Shown: positions 14,501 through 24,256 of the stretch, one piece after another
Numbering within the stretch: position 1 is the stretch's first letter
How the letters are laid out: each line of letters opens with the position of its first letter
Assembly (NCBI GenBank): GCA_914767715.1
Contig: OU612074.1
Coordinates: 4,353,501 to 4,417,500, forward strand
DNA from: Membranipora membranacea
Lineage: Eukaryota; Bryozoa; Gymnolaemata; Cheilostomatida; Membraniporidae
DNA length: 64,000 nucleotides
Direction: 5' to 3'
Notes under the pieces: model-generated
Told to the model about the DNA's origin: nothing
The model's input: the letters and a program-made list of their open reading frames with translations, nothing else
The model's database searches: none
Made by a program: the position numbers and the translations under genes

Positions 14501-17500
14501 TTTACGCTGTTGCGCAACCAGGGAGGCTGCCAACTCTTCATTGTTTCAGTGCAACAATGTTCGCCCCATCACTCTCATGCTTATACTCTAAGCCAAACCA
14601 GTGCAGGGAGGTTTGCTTTCCATCAACTCATCGGCGCAAAGTCGCTATCGTCAAGGCACCCGCCCCTCGTGCCACTCGTTCGCTACTCAAATTCACCACA
14701 TTGAGCATAGTACAACTCATACACAAGTCAGAGAGATGACTTGTTTGCGCTACAGCCAGTGGGCTGACTGTGATTTCCTGTCTCGCTCTGCCTGCCTTTT
14801 ATGCGAGGGCCAAGCTTTTAATCCTATGTTTGTAAAACCTTAGATCTAACTCAGACTCACTTTGATTTTCACTCTGCAGAGATTAAACTACTTTAATTTG
14901 AGTATTAAAGGCATAATCTTGCTTAGCCTTCTACCCCAAGCAATTTGCTTATCATCACTTAATCCCCTCATTCTAATCCTTACAAGGATTATAACAAAAG
15001 GAATTAAATGCTGGCCAACTCCACAAAACAAAGTGAGTGTGTTAAACCCCAGCTTACAAGTAATAGGATTACTTAGCTTTTGTCTTCACACAGTGCTGTT
15101 GCCATATCCATGCAGATGCGCTTTCTGCCTCATGTACTATGCTTTTTGTGGCTTGTTTGAGTGCTCTTCCTGAAAGCCCAACTCTGGTCAGAAATTTGGT
15201 AGCTGATCTAGCCATGAATCCACGGCAGCCAACTTCCACTGCGAATAATTCGCAATTCCAACCTTTGTCTTGGCATTGTGTGACCAGATCTTCGTATCTT
15301 GTCAGTTTTCTCTCATGCGCATATGAGAGATTTTCTTCCCAAGGCACCGTCAATTCCATCAGTATTAGTGCTTTTTCTTTGTCAGACCAAACAATTAAGT
15401 CTGGTCTTTGGTTCGTGATCACAATATGCTGTGGCATGCTGAGCTGCTCTGTGAGGTCGCATCTCACCTGCCATTCTCCGCTGTTCATCAATCCCTTTTT
15501 GCGCAAAATCTTTTCACGCGCTTCACCACCAGCATTAGCATATTCACACTTCTCCGTGACATATTTACACAACACTTTCAGGACTTGATTATGCCTATAC
15601 GTGTATCTTCCCAGGCTCTGTTGGCAATTCGACAGTATATGTGGAAGTGTGCCCTTAGCCGAGCACTCGGCGCATTTCGAGTTCTCGGTCAAATTCCAGC
15701 GTTCCAGGTTTGCCGGGGTCGGTAGTTGATCATAAGCTGCACCAACCAGAAAGCTGATCCTTTGTGGCTCCATCGACCACAATTCTGTCCATTTGAGCTG
15801 ACGCTGCTCAACAGACTCCCAACAAGTCCACCTGCCTTGTTGGGCTTGGCCTACAGCTTGTGTCTGGCGGCGCTCCTCTTCCATCTTGCGCACCTCATCA
15901 ACTACCATCTCCCGTCTAACCTTTGGGCTTTCCTTTGAGAACCACCGGTTTGCTTCCCAGCCGATGCCATGACGTGCAGTTGTCACAGCACCCACAATCT
16001 CACTTATCTCCAGTCGAGATTTGGCATCTCTGACAGTCTCTGTGACAGACCATTTTTTACCAGTGTCAAGTGTTGGAGCACATTCCCTTATCACCTGGTC
16101 TGGTGACTCGTTCAACATCATATCCAGTCTCGCCTATGATGTTTTGTACTCTTCCACAAGCGATTTCATAGGTAGTGAAAGAGTAAACGAACTGGCATAC
16201 AGTGCATTAGTGTTGAAGCTCCTTGGAACTCCAAGCCACTTACGCATGTGCTTGTTAATCATTTGCTCCATTCTCTCAACTGGTGTTAGCGGAATATCAT
16301 AAACTGTCAGAGGCCAACAATATCATATCTAAATCTATAACAACATATACAGGAACACAACAAGGCTCTGTACTCAGTCCTCTATTGTTCTCTATATATA
16401 CTAATCATCTTGTCTCTGAGTGCTGCAGTAACGGCACCACTCTCAAATATGCAGACGACGCCTAATAATTATCTGCAGGCTTATTTCAAAAAGAATAACA
16501 GAGTGTCAACATTGTGCAAACAACTAGATCTTCTTTAAATCCATCCAAAACTCAAGTAATGCTTTTGTGTACCAAAAGAGATAAACCAGACAGTACAACT
16601 CTGCAATTAGATGGTATAGAAATTGAATTATGTGATAATGATAAGTACCTGGGAGTTTTAATTGATAATAAATAAACAAAATAAATTACGTTTTGAGTCT
16701 CATATTGATAATCTTGTTAAGCCTCTCAGAGGATGGTAAGTTAAAACCTTTTGTCAATTTAGTACCAAACTTCTCTCACCAATGATATCTAAAAGTGTTA
16801 TTATTTCTATTCTCACATACTGTCCGCCTATTTTGTATACATCGACTGAGAAAGTTTTTTGAAGACGCTAACCATCTAAATATTCAAAACATAAGTGACC
16901 TTGATAGCATTAAAGATAATCGAACTAAAAACCTGATACTAAACTATGTACAGGATGATGAACATTTTATTAACAACTTTTTACCACAGCTACCATCAGG
17001 AAGATATAGGACAATAAAATACAGGTCATCTTGGGGAAAAGCAGTATTTTACGCACCATAAGATAAGATTTAATGGTTACACAACATCAATGATGAGGTA
17101 AAACTAGTGTGGCATGAAGGCTGCGTCATTTAAAATGCGTATACTGTTCGGACAAAGCTGTTAACAAAAGCGTACAGTTCGCGATTTGCCACAAATAAAA
17201 TAGTTCCTATGGCTCACATAACAGTGGTTTAAAATATGATCTGGGTCTCTATAAAAATCTGCTGCAGTTCTAAAAATGCGTTGAGTGACTAGTTCCTTAA
17301 TATCACAGTTGAATTTAGCACGTGTAAAAGGTTTGAGCAGCATTTTACGTTCACCTTCGGTACATGAATAAAACCATAGCTCAGCATTGTACATAAGAAT
17401 AGGTAAAATCAGAGACTGGATAAAATGCTGACACTGCTCATAGGACGGATTAAATGATTTAAATTTGAAACGAGAATAAAATCTGCTTTTAAGTTTCTTA

Positions 17501-20500
17501 TAAATAGCATCAGAGTTATTATGCCATTTGAGATCATCGCTAAAAATAGTACCCAGGTATTTAAAATCACATACCTTTTCGATCTCTTGAATACCAATAA
17601 AAACAGAAGAAGTCACAGTGTGGGTTCTGCTAAAATAAAGGACCATCTCTTTGGTTTTATCTGTGTTTAAAATGAGATTGCTCTCTATACACCAGGTAGA
17701 AAAGTTATTTATAGCATCAAAATAAGACTGATCTGATTCCTTATGGTTTAAAAGGCCTACAACGGCCATGTCATCAGCATATTTTAAAATGTGAACATTT
17801 GGATGTTGTGATCTGATAGCGTCAGTATAGATGAAAAATAAAAGAGGGGATAAAACACAGCCTTGTGGACATCCTGTACTGGATTCAAGATTCGATGACT
17901 TATGGTCTCCTATACGCACACGTTGGGTACGGTTACTAAGAAAAGATACAATAAGTTTGGTAAAAATGACAGGGACCCCTTGATAAGATAGACGCTCAGC
18001 CAATAAATGTGGTAAAATGGTGTTAAAAGCAGAGGAAAAATCGACAAAAAGCACTCTAGCATATGATTTTATCCGTAAACAATATTTTTTAAACTTAATC
18101 CACGACAGCTATCAGTTCCCCCCCCCCCCACGTGAACACGATGCAATTATAATTAAATCGGTTGGCTGAATGAAAGGGCAATGAAAGTGACCCACAATTC
18201 CGGGATTGCTAGGCCTAATCCTATTGTCTTATTCATAAAATATAAATGCTATAAATGTAATGTTCTATCAATAATTAGTTAAATTTCATCAAGATTATCC
18301 ATCCAGGCTTGTTTACTGTCCCTGCGTTGATAAATCTAAGATCTGTGGTGTGTAAGAAACCCTACTATGACTAATTAGTTAAATTTTATTATGATTTTCC
18401 AGGCATGTTTACTGTCCCTATGTTGATAAATCTAAGATCTGTGGTATGGAACGAACCCTGGCATAAATACACATTTTTATAGACCTAAATTTCCATTGCA
18501 ATATTTTAATTGCAAACAATAACAAACTCTTCTTATCAAGCATCTTTAGAACCCAAATTTGATACACTGCACTACATGATTTCACTGCACTAAATCCAGA
18601 GATGGTCTGATAGTGGAGGACTCAATTCATTTTGTTTTTAACTAAGTTTTCGGCAATTTTTCATCACTACGTCTCCAGCAGCACAACAGTAGACGCACTT
18701 GAGCGATTAACGAGCTTAGAAAATCTCTCTCTGAAAATCATCTGCCCGGGCAACAATAGCTATGAAGAGCTGTCTGCTCCTAACATCATCTCGCTCGCCA
18801 CATTTCTAGATAAATCATGTACTGATTGCACCCAGCACACTGCAACAACAAACTGCTACAGCCAATCCCTTCTACTCTACGCCGATCAGCCAGACAAAAA
18901 CAACACCAGAGAGACACCAAGTGTAGCTCTGCTCTGAGATCGGGCACAGTACTAATGAAGTATAGCAATGCCGGCTGTATTAATTATAAAGAATAAACCA
19001 AACTGATCAGTTTTTATATTTCACTTTTTATACCCAGGATGCCTCCTCTTTTTCTACAAAAACCGCTGTCGCTGCTAATTTTTAGTCTGCTACCAATGGT
19101 TAGTAATAATGATAATAATAATAATACAACATGTGAAATCTGGACACAAAGTATTGTAAAATCAGAATTATTCTGGTACTTCTCTGACATTATATATCAT
19201 TCTGAATTATACGAATAATATTTCACTATGCCTTATGGGTTGCCATTTTGAGGAGATCTCTCCTAGGCATGTCACAAAAGTTCTTATATAGTTTGTTTTA
19301 ATGAGGCCACCGGCTCGGGATTTTATCTCAAATGGATTGTGTAACAGTAAACTAACCTCCCATCCATTAGTCCGAAGGCGCGGTGCAGAGTCTCAGCTCT
19401 GATGGCATTCAGGCCCTCCGATAGAATCAGACTACTTAGCCCTGTGGCTCCACAGACAACTATACTTTCTGCACTGAACTGTAGGCTGTTGATTATAGTT
19501 TTTAAAGTCCTCGTCTTGCCGGTACCTGTGAGAATCAAAGGATGGACGTTAAAGGAGTAGGAGATAGCTCAGATGGTTAGAGTGCCTTCCTCTGAGCGCG
19601 CAAGGGTTGAAGGTGGTGGGTTCGATCCCTGCCACTGCCTGCTGGGAGTTCATGCCACATGTGTGCTCCGACCTGCCTGCAAATTGAGGGCAACATGGGC
19701 ACAGTTACTGCAGCCCAGCCCTTAAGTCAACCCCTATTACATCGTCCGGTTTCCGGACTAGACGCATGATAAACACTTACGATATTAACCCTTTCAAAGT
19801 CAAACCTACTCATGTAAGAGTGGTTTTCTACTCCAATAAAGCTATAACTTAGTCAAAGGAGGGAATTTCATACCATTATTTAATGGGCCATCCTACCAAA
19901 TTTCACTGTGCAAAAATAGTTCTCCAACAAAAAATTACATCATCAGCCAGTGTCAGCTTCTCAGTTGTTTACCAGAGTCAAATCTGGCATTCATTTTTAT
20001 GTTTACACATTCATCTTGTCACGGCAAGTCAATCTGCAAAGCTAAGTTGGCTTGGAATTCCTGACATGCAAACACAACAATTGGGGAGCCTGATAAATGC
20101 GATATATCATAAAACTATGGAAGCACGGTTGAAACTACTGCGTTGCCCATACTGCAAATTTGCAGTATGGGCAACGCAGCAAACGGCAAACATTTCTATA
20201 ACAGTATGATAACGTTGCTATAACATTCAAGATTCCTCGTCAGAGCGTTTTTGTGTGATGTTATAGTTGCGAAAACTGTGGACACGTTTTAACGTTATGG
20301 TCATGTTATTTTAAATATTACTGATTAACAGCTTTCAAACGTTGTTACCCGACATCGTGAGAGCATTATTTTATAACGTTACAATAACGCTAGGTGACAG
20401 CAGATTTCCATGTTATAAAAATGTTATGAAATAACATTGAAGAATGATGGTGCAGTATCGTCTTCATGAGGAAGCCTATTTATATGGCATGGTAACATTT

Positions 20501-23500
20501 TGGCAACATTGCCATATTATTACATGCATATTTTTTAATTGTCAAGAATTTAATCAAAATTATAACTTATCAAACTCTGCATCAAAGACAAGTAGTGTGC
20601 AACTTTATAAGATCATGAAATCTTGAAAGATAAATTTACAAATCATGTAATAATTCTGCATTTTATTAATATCCACAAAATATAAGAAATCCACAAAAAT
20701 AAGAACAAAATATGTTGTAATAACTGATGATGCATGGGGCATTCAATTGAAATGATGCAAAAACTTATGAAATAAGGGAAGAAGATAAGAAAGTTTAGTA
20801 TTGGAAAATGGGAGGAATATAGCATCTATCCATCAGAGTCATCCAATCATCTCGGGATTCCTTTGTGCCATGTTAGACAGAAGCTGTAACAGAAAATAGA
20901 AAAAAGGATATGTTAGATATATATTCACAATAAATCACACTTCAAATTCGTAGCTATATCATATTTGATGGATTATAGCGATGGTTTTTATGAATACCGC
21001 CATTAATTACCAAACAATTTCAGCAAATATTTCTAAGTGGTTAGGGACAATGTGAGAAAAGGTTTATTATGTGAATACTGAGCTGTCTTCCCTTTGTCAG
21101 TGTCACTACAACTCTAAGTTGAATTTAAATCTCAAATGCAAAATATTAAAAAATAATTGGTAATTCAGAAGTCAATCCTTTGAAATTAATTGTGCTTGCC
21201 AGAATATTTGCATGCAAAACATGTTTAGGATAATAAAAATTCAATTGAGGGAACTCTTATCATATATCAAGTCCTTCAAAAAGTTACCTTTTATTTTTTG
21301 CCACCCTTTTAGTGAGGGGCAGCTCTCAGTACGTCGGCTATTTTCATATCTATTTCCTTCTGGGTATAACACTGCTGTATCAGTGCCCCTACAATACAAT
21401 AGAATATCAATTTGACAATGAATTTTTGCATCTCCTACACACACACACAGTCTTACTTCCTTCAACTTCCTACAGCCGACCATTGTAAAACTGAAGTCAA
21501 GTAGCTTGCTTGAGTTTTTAAAGGGTATTACTAGCATGTCAATCAATCAAGTAGAAGCTACCAGATTTTTAGCTATATCCAGTTACTGACACAGAGGTGC
21601 CAATACAATGAAAGTACGCTTAATACGATCATGCACTTTACAATCAAGCAAAACGCCCTCAACTTGCAATAAGGGTCAATCTCTTCACAATTCAAAACAA
21701 CAGGAAGATAAAAAAAAACTACGCATAAAAAATGGCACGCATATCACATTAATGATTATTGACATCTTAGGCGGCAACTTACCATTTTCTTGGAGTACTG
21801 ACTGTTTCAATCCTTTACCGCGGTGAAATTAATCCGTTCAGAATTAATAGTGTACTAGTAGTAGTATAGAGACGCTAGGCTAGATAGCATACACATCGAA
21901 GGGGTCGGCAACGAACATTTTATTGGTTGTTGTACCCTGTGAATTAAAAACAATTCGTTTATGCATTGGAAAGAACATTCCTTGGAAAATTGTTTAAAAT
22001 ACAAGCAGGATATTTTTAGTAATTATCAAAGTCATTATTCGATAAAATTTAGTAGCCGATAAATTCCGGCCGTTACATAATGAAACACTGTGACATGACC
22101 ATAATAAGAATGCGATGGGACAATGAACAGATGAACATAATGTGGTTAGGCTGCATGTAAATACACAATAAACTTACAAAATTATCGCCCTCTTACATAA
22201 TGTTGCGTAAATCTTCCTAGTTAGGATAACTGGTATAGAAGTAATAATCATCTCTACCTAAGGAAGTGAAATAAGTCTATAAGAAGCAGGAAGCACAGGT
22301 ACTCAGTCCGTAATTGACATCAAATTTGACAACTTGAGATACTGGTAGCATATTACTATATGACATACGAGTTATTTCATAAAAATCAAACATCAAAGCA
22401 AGTGTATGGTATAAAATAATGCAAAACTTACAACTTGTGCGGTGACACTGCGTCTGTAATAATGCTGCAGGCTACATCGTAAGGATAAATTGGAGCGCAG
22501 CGTAAAACAGAAATATAAGTTGATACAAAATGGAGGCTCGTCAATTAGCTGGTTGGCTGTACGAGTCTTGACAAGAAAGTGATGCATAAAATGATGACAA
22601 ACAAGTCTATACTTAGAATTAGCGCGGTTAATAGTAATCAAGATTTCCATGTAGTGAAATGTAGGGCTGTGGTTTACAAAAAATGTCAGCATCAACATTT
22701 CTAATGAGTAAAACACTGCTAATAGGTAATTGCGACAGCATTGCTCCATCTGAAAATTTATCTGCATGAATCAGATCTATGATACTGATACAAATAGAGA
22801 TTCGCCTAAGCTGAGATTGATCATGGCGAATTATCTAAGCTTTACTCCTTCTTTGGCTGGAAAACAAGCTTCTGACCCAGCTTATCTTGAGATGTGTGTA
22901 GTAATGTTCATTCAAACCTTGCTTCTCAAGAAAACATTATGTAACATTTTCAGTAATTAACAATGAACTGAGCACTGTTACTGTTAGTGAATAATTGTTA
23001 TTGTTAGGGATTATGTGAATGGCTTTCACCAGTTAGGCACCGGTTGTCATCTATGGGGCATTGGGAACTGGCTCTTTTCAAACCTTTTGTGTCATCTCAA
23101 ACCTTAGAATAAATGATTTTCAGACCTTTTGGATAACAAAGCATTACAGTCACGCTTTTAATTGAGAGGACAAAACAACATTCTCTTATCATTATGGTAA
23201 TGAAGATGTGTAAGCATTATGATAAGAGAATACACTGAATGTTGTGACAGTGTTATGAAAAAACACTACTATGATACCTTTTGATTTTAGCGAGATCATT
23301 GGTTATAATGTGGTTGTCACAGCGTTATAAAATAATCCTCATAAGATGATCATAAAACAATGTTGTCATGATGGAAGAACTGTGATGCTATAACATTGTT
23401 ACAATCAAATGTTATTTTATAGCATTATCATAACAACATTTAAGCGTTAATTATGAGCTGTTTTCTTGTCATTACATAATGAAGTTGTCATCACATTAAA

Positions 23501-24227
23501 AATAACATTTGACAAATACTCAGATCTGAAGATTCTGCTATAACAGAATCTGAACATTGTGATTACCATTCCGTAACCTATTAGACAATAACCAAAGCCT
23601 ATAATTTTTACACGATGTTAGCCTAACATTAGCAGAATGTAATATTAAATATATTTGTATGCAAAACATTGTCATAATGTTCACCGTTTGCTGGGAAATA
23701 ACTTAAATGTGTGGCGACTTGATTTTTTTTAGGTCTTTACTTTCAACCTATGAATAATAGGAATACAATTTTGTAGTTACAGCATACAGTGGTGCGCATA
23801 CTGTAATATATAAATCAGAAAATCCCTCATGGATACGACCCTGGCTGCTAATGATTAGAAATCAGCGGTACTTCAAATAATCGTTAATCACAAGAGTGTA
23901 GGGCTTAGCTGATCCTAGCTAATTCTAGCTGATCCCTGTAAAAAGAACCTGGATTATGACGCATATCGTACGATACCACTGCATATCACATAGTACTTCA
24001 GCTAGAAACCATGAGTGAAGCTTTGTTTGAGGCCTTCTCTAGCAGGATTGAGGTCTTAACTTTTAACCTATACAACTATATATATAATGGCCGCATATCC
24101 TAATATAACACTTGAGATCACCAATGGTAAGCAGTGCACTGGAAGAAAACATACCTGCTGAGCCTGTTAGAAAAAAGCTGTGTCCAGATTTGGCGAGTTG
24201 TACTGCCTGGTCTTGCTTCTGATCCAT
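2342..24227 (-). CDS. PIF1-family DNA helicase with C-terminal PHD finger, nine exons
   Basis: 5'-to-3' superfamily 1B DNA helicase. Exons on the - strand: 24227-24155, 19525-19357, 11143-11075, 10596-10344, 10029-9897, 9384-9236, 8789-8623, 6579-5128 and 2584-2342. All have GT/AG borders, and the phases fit throughout. The product is about 900 aa. Walker A GSAGTGKT is at residues 22-29 and spans the first splice; Walker B IIDE is at 112-115; GDFHQLPP at 150-157; the PIF1-specific LRLKVGVPIMLLKNL follows in exon 7; motif VI HKSQG is at 363-367. A roughly 440-aa extension of unknown function precedes the PHD finger. There is no Rep/HUH domain, so it is not a usual Helitron protein. One frameshift near 6430-6455, just after motif VI, breaks the frame. 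It probably belongs to a mobile element, perhaps together with the convergent transposase. An LTR retrotransposon lies 30 bases upstream of the ATG. Confidence 0.8.
2598..5013. repeat. Tandem array, ~345-bp unit, about seven copies
   Basis: Near-identical units repeat every 344-346 bp; equivalent points fall at 2647, 2993, 3337, ~3683, 4029, 4375 and 4720. Each unit contains a variable (TA)n tract. Within a unit two segments are related to each other: both carry a GGTCAA...GCAGTATTTTTTG core followed by an AATGTT...TATAGCAG stretch, so the unit looks like an old dimer. The array fills the last intron of the helicase gene and starts about 15 bases from the PHD exon acceptor. Short open frames inside it recur with the repeat and are not genes. 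Confidence 0.9.
5128..6579 (-). CDS. Exon 8 of the helicase gene: motif VI plus long novel region
   Basis: Acceptor TTTTGACAG is followed by the strand that carries HKSQGMT, the last PIF1 helicase motif. Around 6430-6455 the homologous frame changes: upstream is in one frame (...EDMWYPG), downstream in another (...NPQYLQVINF), with no plausible intron between. The rest, about 440 residues, contains a Cys-rich patch (CCRCH), an acidic stretch, a basic middle and an LPVGNNEFRKRM segment near the end. I do not recognise it. The exon ends at a GTAAGT donor. Confidence 0.7.
6688..6742. repeat. AT-rich palindrome
   Basis: Inverted arms CCATAGAGTTATTATAT and its complement flank a (TA)n core. Intronic, downstream of helicase exon 7. 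Confidence 0.6.
6783..8335. mobile_element. Inverted-repeat element with three related ~165-bp blocks
   Basis: A block at about 6783-6965 (inverted) is similar to blocks at about 8160-8335 and, more distantly, 7985-8150. Shared landmarks are a 'GTGCATGGxxAGTG' type stretch, a TTTTTTCGGAA / TTCCGAA stretch and GATCCACxTGCAAGT. No transposase is seen between them. It is probably a decayed non-autonomous DNA element in a helicase intron. Limits are approximate. Confidence 0.5.
7150..7240 (+). mobile_element. tRNA-derived SINE head
   Basis: A-box-like TAGCTCAGTGTGTAGCGG (from 7164) and a perfect B box GGTTCGAACCC (7218-7228) at tRNA-like spacing, ending in a T-run. The acceptor stem pairs poorly, so it is SINE-like rather than a functional tRNA. 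Confidence 0.55.
10911..10943. repeat. Hairpin with 11-bp perfect arms
   Basis: CATGGGTACCA and TGGTACCCATG around an 11-nt loop. It lies in the intron between helicase exons 3 and 4 (10597-11074), which otherwise shows nothing recognisable. Confidence 0.6.
11144..11870. other. Helicase intron sequence, nothing recognised
   Basis: AT-rich intron between helicase exons 3 and 2. I see no coding homology, terminal repeats or tRNA-like boxes. Confidence 0.5.
11872..12180. repeat. Dispersed ~300-bp repeat, copy 1
   Basis: Direct-orientation homologue of 56138-56443. Both begin TAATGAGGGGTCAGAAA, share CTCCTCCAGTTAGTGCCATG and TTTAAAAAGGGCACTTTTTG, and end near CAATATTAAA. No coding capacity. Probably a non-autonomous element. 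Confidence 0.75.
12246..14277 (+). pseudogene. CR1/L2-like LINE copy A, 5' part (endonuclease and start of RT)
   Basis: Decayed non-LTR retrotransposon, homologous along its length to copy B at 41843-44870. The first ATG (12246) begins the same leader as copy B. An APE-type endonuclease can be followed in fragments (ICITESWLKP-like, MGDFNQLP, then SDHHIM). The RT start carries KGAGPDGLIPK. Several frameshifts and stops break it. It is interrupted at 14277 by another non-LTR element, flanked by GCCAACAA, and resumes at 16313. It sits in the intron between helicase exons 2 and 3. Confidence 0.75.
14278..16312 (-). mobile_element. 5'-truncated non-LTR retrotransposon inserted into LINE copy A
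   Basis: The insertion is bounded by GCCAACAA at 14270-14277 and again at 16313-16320, an 8-bp target-site duplication inside the reverse transcriptase of LINE copy A. Read on the - strand it starts 5'-truncated in an RT/C-terminal region (MRKWLGVPRSFN-like), runs through the endonuclease ORF at 15069-16121 and ends near a short (GATA)2 tail. The 3' untranslated part (14278-15068) shares a short stretch, about 70 bp, with 23950-24055. Confidence 0.7.
15069..16121 (-). CDS. C-terminal zinc knuckle and restriction-enzyme-like endonuclease
   Basis: A 350-residue open frame, the C-terminal end of a non-LTR retrotransposon protein. A CCHC finger (CX2CX7HX4C, residues 150-166) is followed by an endonuclease of the PD-(D/E)XK fold: RPDLIVWS with PD at 240-241, E256 in MELTVPWEE, and ERK at 270-272, then the EVGCRGF segment. 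In such elements this nuclease nicks the target for target-primed reverse transcription. Homology extends upstream of residue 1 to about 16305 with one in-frame stop, so the copy is dead. The exact clade (R2, NeSL, HERO-like) cannot be fixed by eye. Confidence 0.75.
   Translation of the reverse strand: MMLNESPDQVIRECAPTLDTGKKWSVTETVRDAKSRLEISEIVGAVTTARHGIGWEANRWFSKESPKVRREMVVDEVRKMEEERRQTQAVGQAQQGRWTCWESVEQRQLKWTELWSMEPQRISFLVGAAYDQLPTPANLERWNLTENSKCAECSAKGTLPHILSNCQQSLGRYTYRHNQVLKVLCKYVTEKCEYANAGGEAREKILRKKGLMNSGEWQVRCDLTEQLSMPQHIVITNQRPDLIVWSDKEKALILMELTVPWEENLSYAHERKLTRYEDLVTQCQDKGWNCELFAVEVGCRGFMARSATKFLTRVGLSGRALKQATKSIVHEAESASAWIWQQHCVKTKAK
16313..17060 (+). pseudogene. LINE copy A, 3' part (RT catalytic core and C-terminus)
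   Basis: Continuation of copy A after the nested insertion. GTQQGSVLSPLLFSIYTN and LKYADDA, the RT catalytic YADD box, are immediately followed by a stop. Further fragments (ILTYCPPILYTST, then LPSGRYRTIKYRSSWGK near 17000) reach the C-terminal end. Heavily frameshifted. Confidence 0.7.
17161..18054 (-). pseudogene. 5'-truncated L2/CR1-like LINE, RT domain
   Basis: A 297-residue open frame on the - strand starting inside the RT fingers: FVDFSSAFNTILP, then TGCPQGCVLSPLLFFIYT, the YADDMAVVG catalytic box, KTKEMV and KYLGTIFSDDLKW. It ends in the usual C-terminal region (RKMLLKPF...). The endonuclease and the first third of the RT are missing: 5' truncation, normal for LINEs. The frame is intact, so it is younger than LINE copy A, and it is a different family. 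It lies in the helicase intron in the same orientation as the helicase. Confidence 0.8.
18118..18465. repeat. Poly-C run and a 100-bp tandem duplication
   Basis: Twelve C residues at 18118-18129. Two diverged copies starting at TAATTAGTTAAATTT (18272 and 18372) both contain GTTGATAAATCTAAGATCTG. The remainder of 18055-19356 is intron sequence with nothing recognised apart from a short (TAA)n stretch near 19106. Confidence 0.6.
19556..19740 (+). mobile_element. tRNA-derived SINE
   Basis: A box TAGCTCAGATGGTTAGAG and B box GGTTCGATCCC at tRNA spacing, followed by a body with GTGTGCTCCGACCTGC. That body recurs at 55130-55200 without a head, which defines a SINE family. Confidence 0.65.
20138..20179. 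repeat. 42-bp perfect palindrome
   Basis: Two 21-nt arms with no spacer (left arm CTGCGTTGCCCATACTGCAAA). Its right edge overlaps the CAGCAAACGG terminus of the 3.5-kb element that follows. Confidence 0.9.
20177..23693. mobile_element. Non-autonomous DNA element with inverted ends and subterminal repeats
   Basis: Left end CAGCAAACGGCAAACATT and the complement of the right end CAGCAAACGGTGAACATT match as inverted termini. The outer ~270 bp on the left (20190-20460) and ~500 bp on the right (23200-23690) are full of short ATAACRTT-like motifs in both orientations, of the kind used as transposase-binding sites. No transposase ORF is recognised inside. No clear target duplication was found. It lies in helicase intron 1. 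Confidence 0.55.
23694..24154. other. End of helicase intron 1
   Basis: Contains a ~70-bp stretch (CTTCAGCTAGAAACCATGAGT region, about 23990-24055) also found at 14325-14375, a small dispersed repeat. The helicase exon 1 donor GTATGT is at 24154. Confidence 0.5.
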
Positions 24228-24251
24228 GATGAATTATATCAAGATAAGCAC

Positions 24252-24256
24252 AGCTG
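24252..24256. repeat. Target-site duplication AGCTG, left copy
   Basis: AGCTG directly before the LTR start TGTGG, matched by AGCTG at 31255-31259 directly after the other LTR. Confidence 0.85.

Noticed and set aside
20820-21835. Possible small - strand exons (GTAAGT donor near 21780, open segments near 21390 and 20880)
   Set aside because: Splice-like borders exist and short frames could be joined, but no homology or start codon supports a gene.
22393-22767. 124-residue - strand open frame
   Set aside because: No recognisable domain; lies in an AT-rich non-autonomous element.
2342-24227. Helitron
   Set aside because: Helicase motifs fit PIF1, but there is no Rep/HUH nuclease domain and the protein starts directly at the helicase fold.
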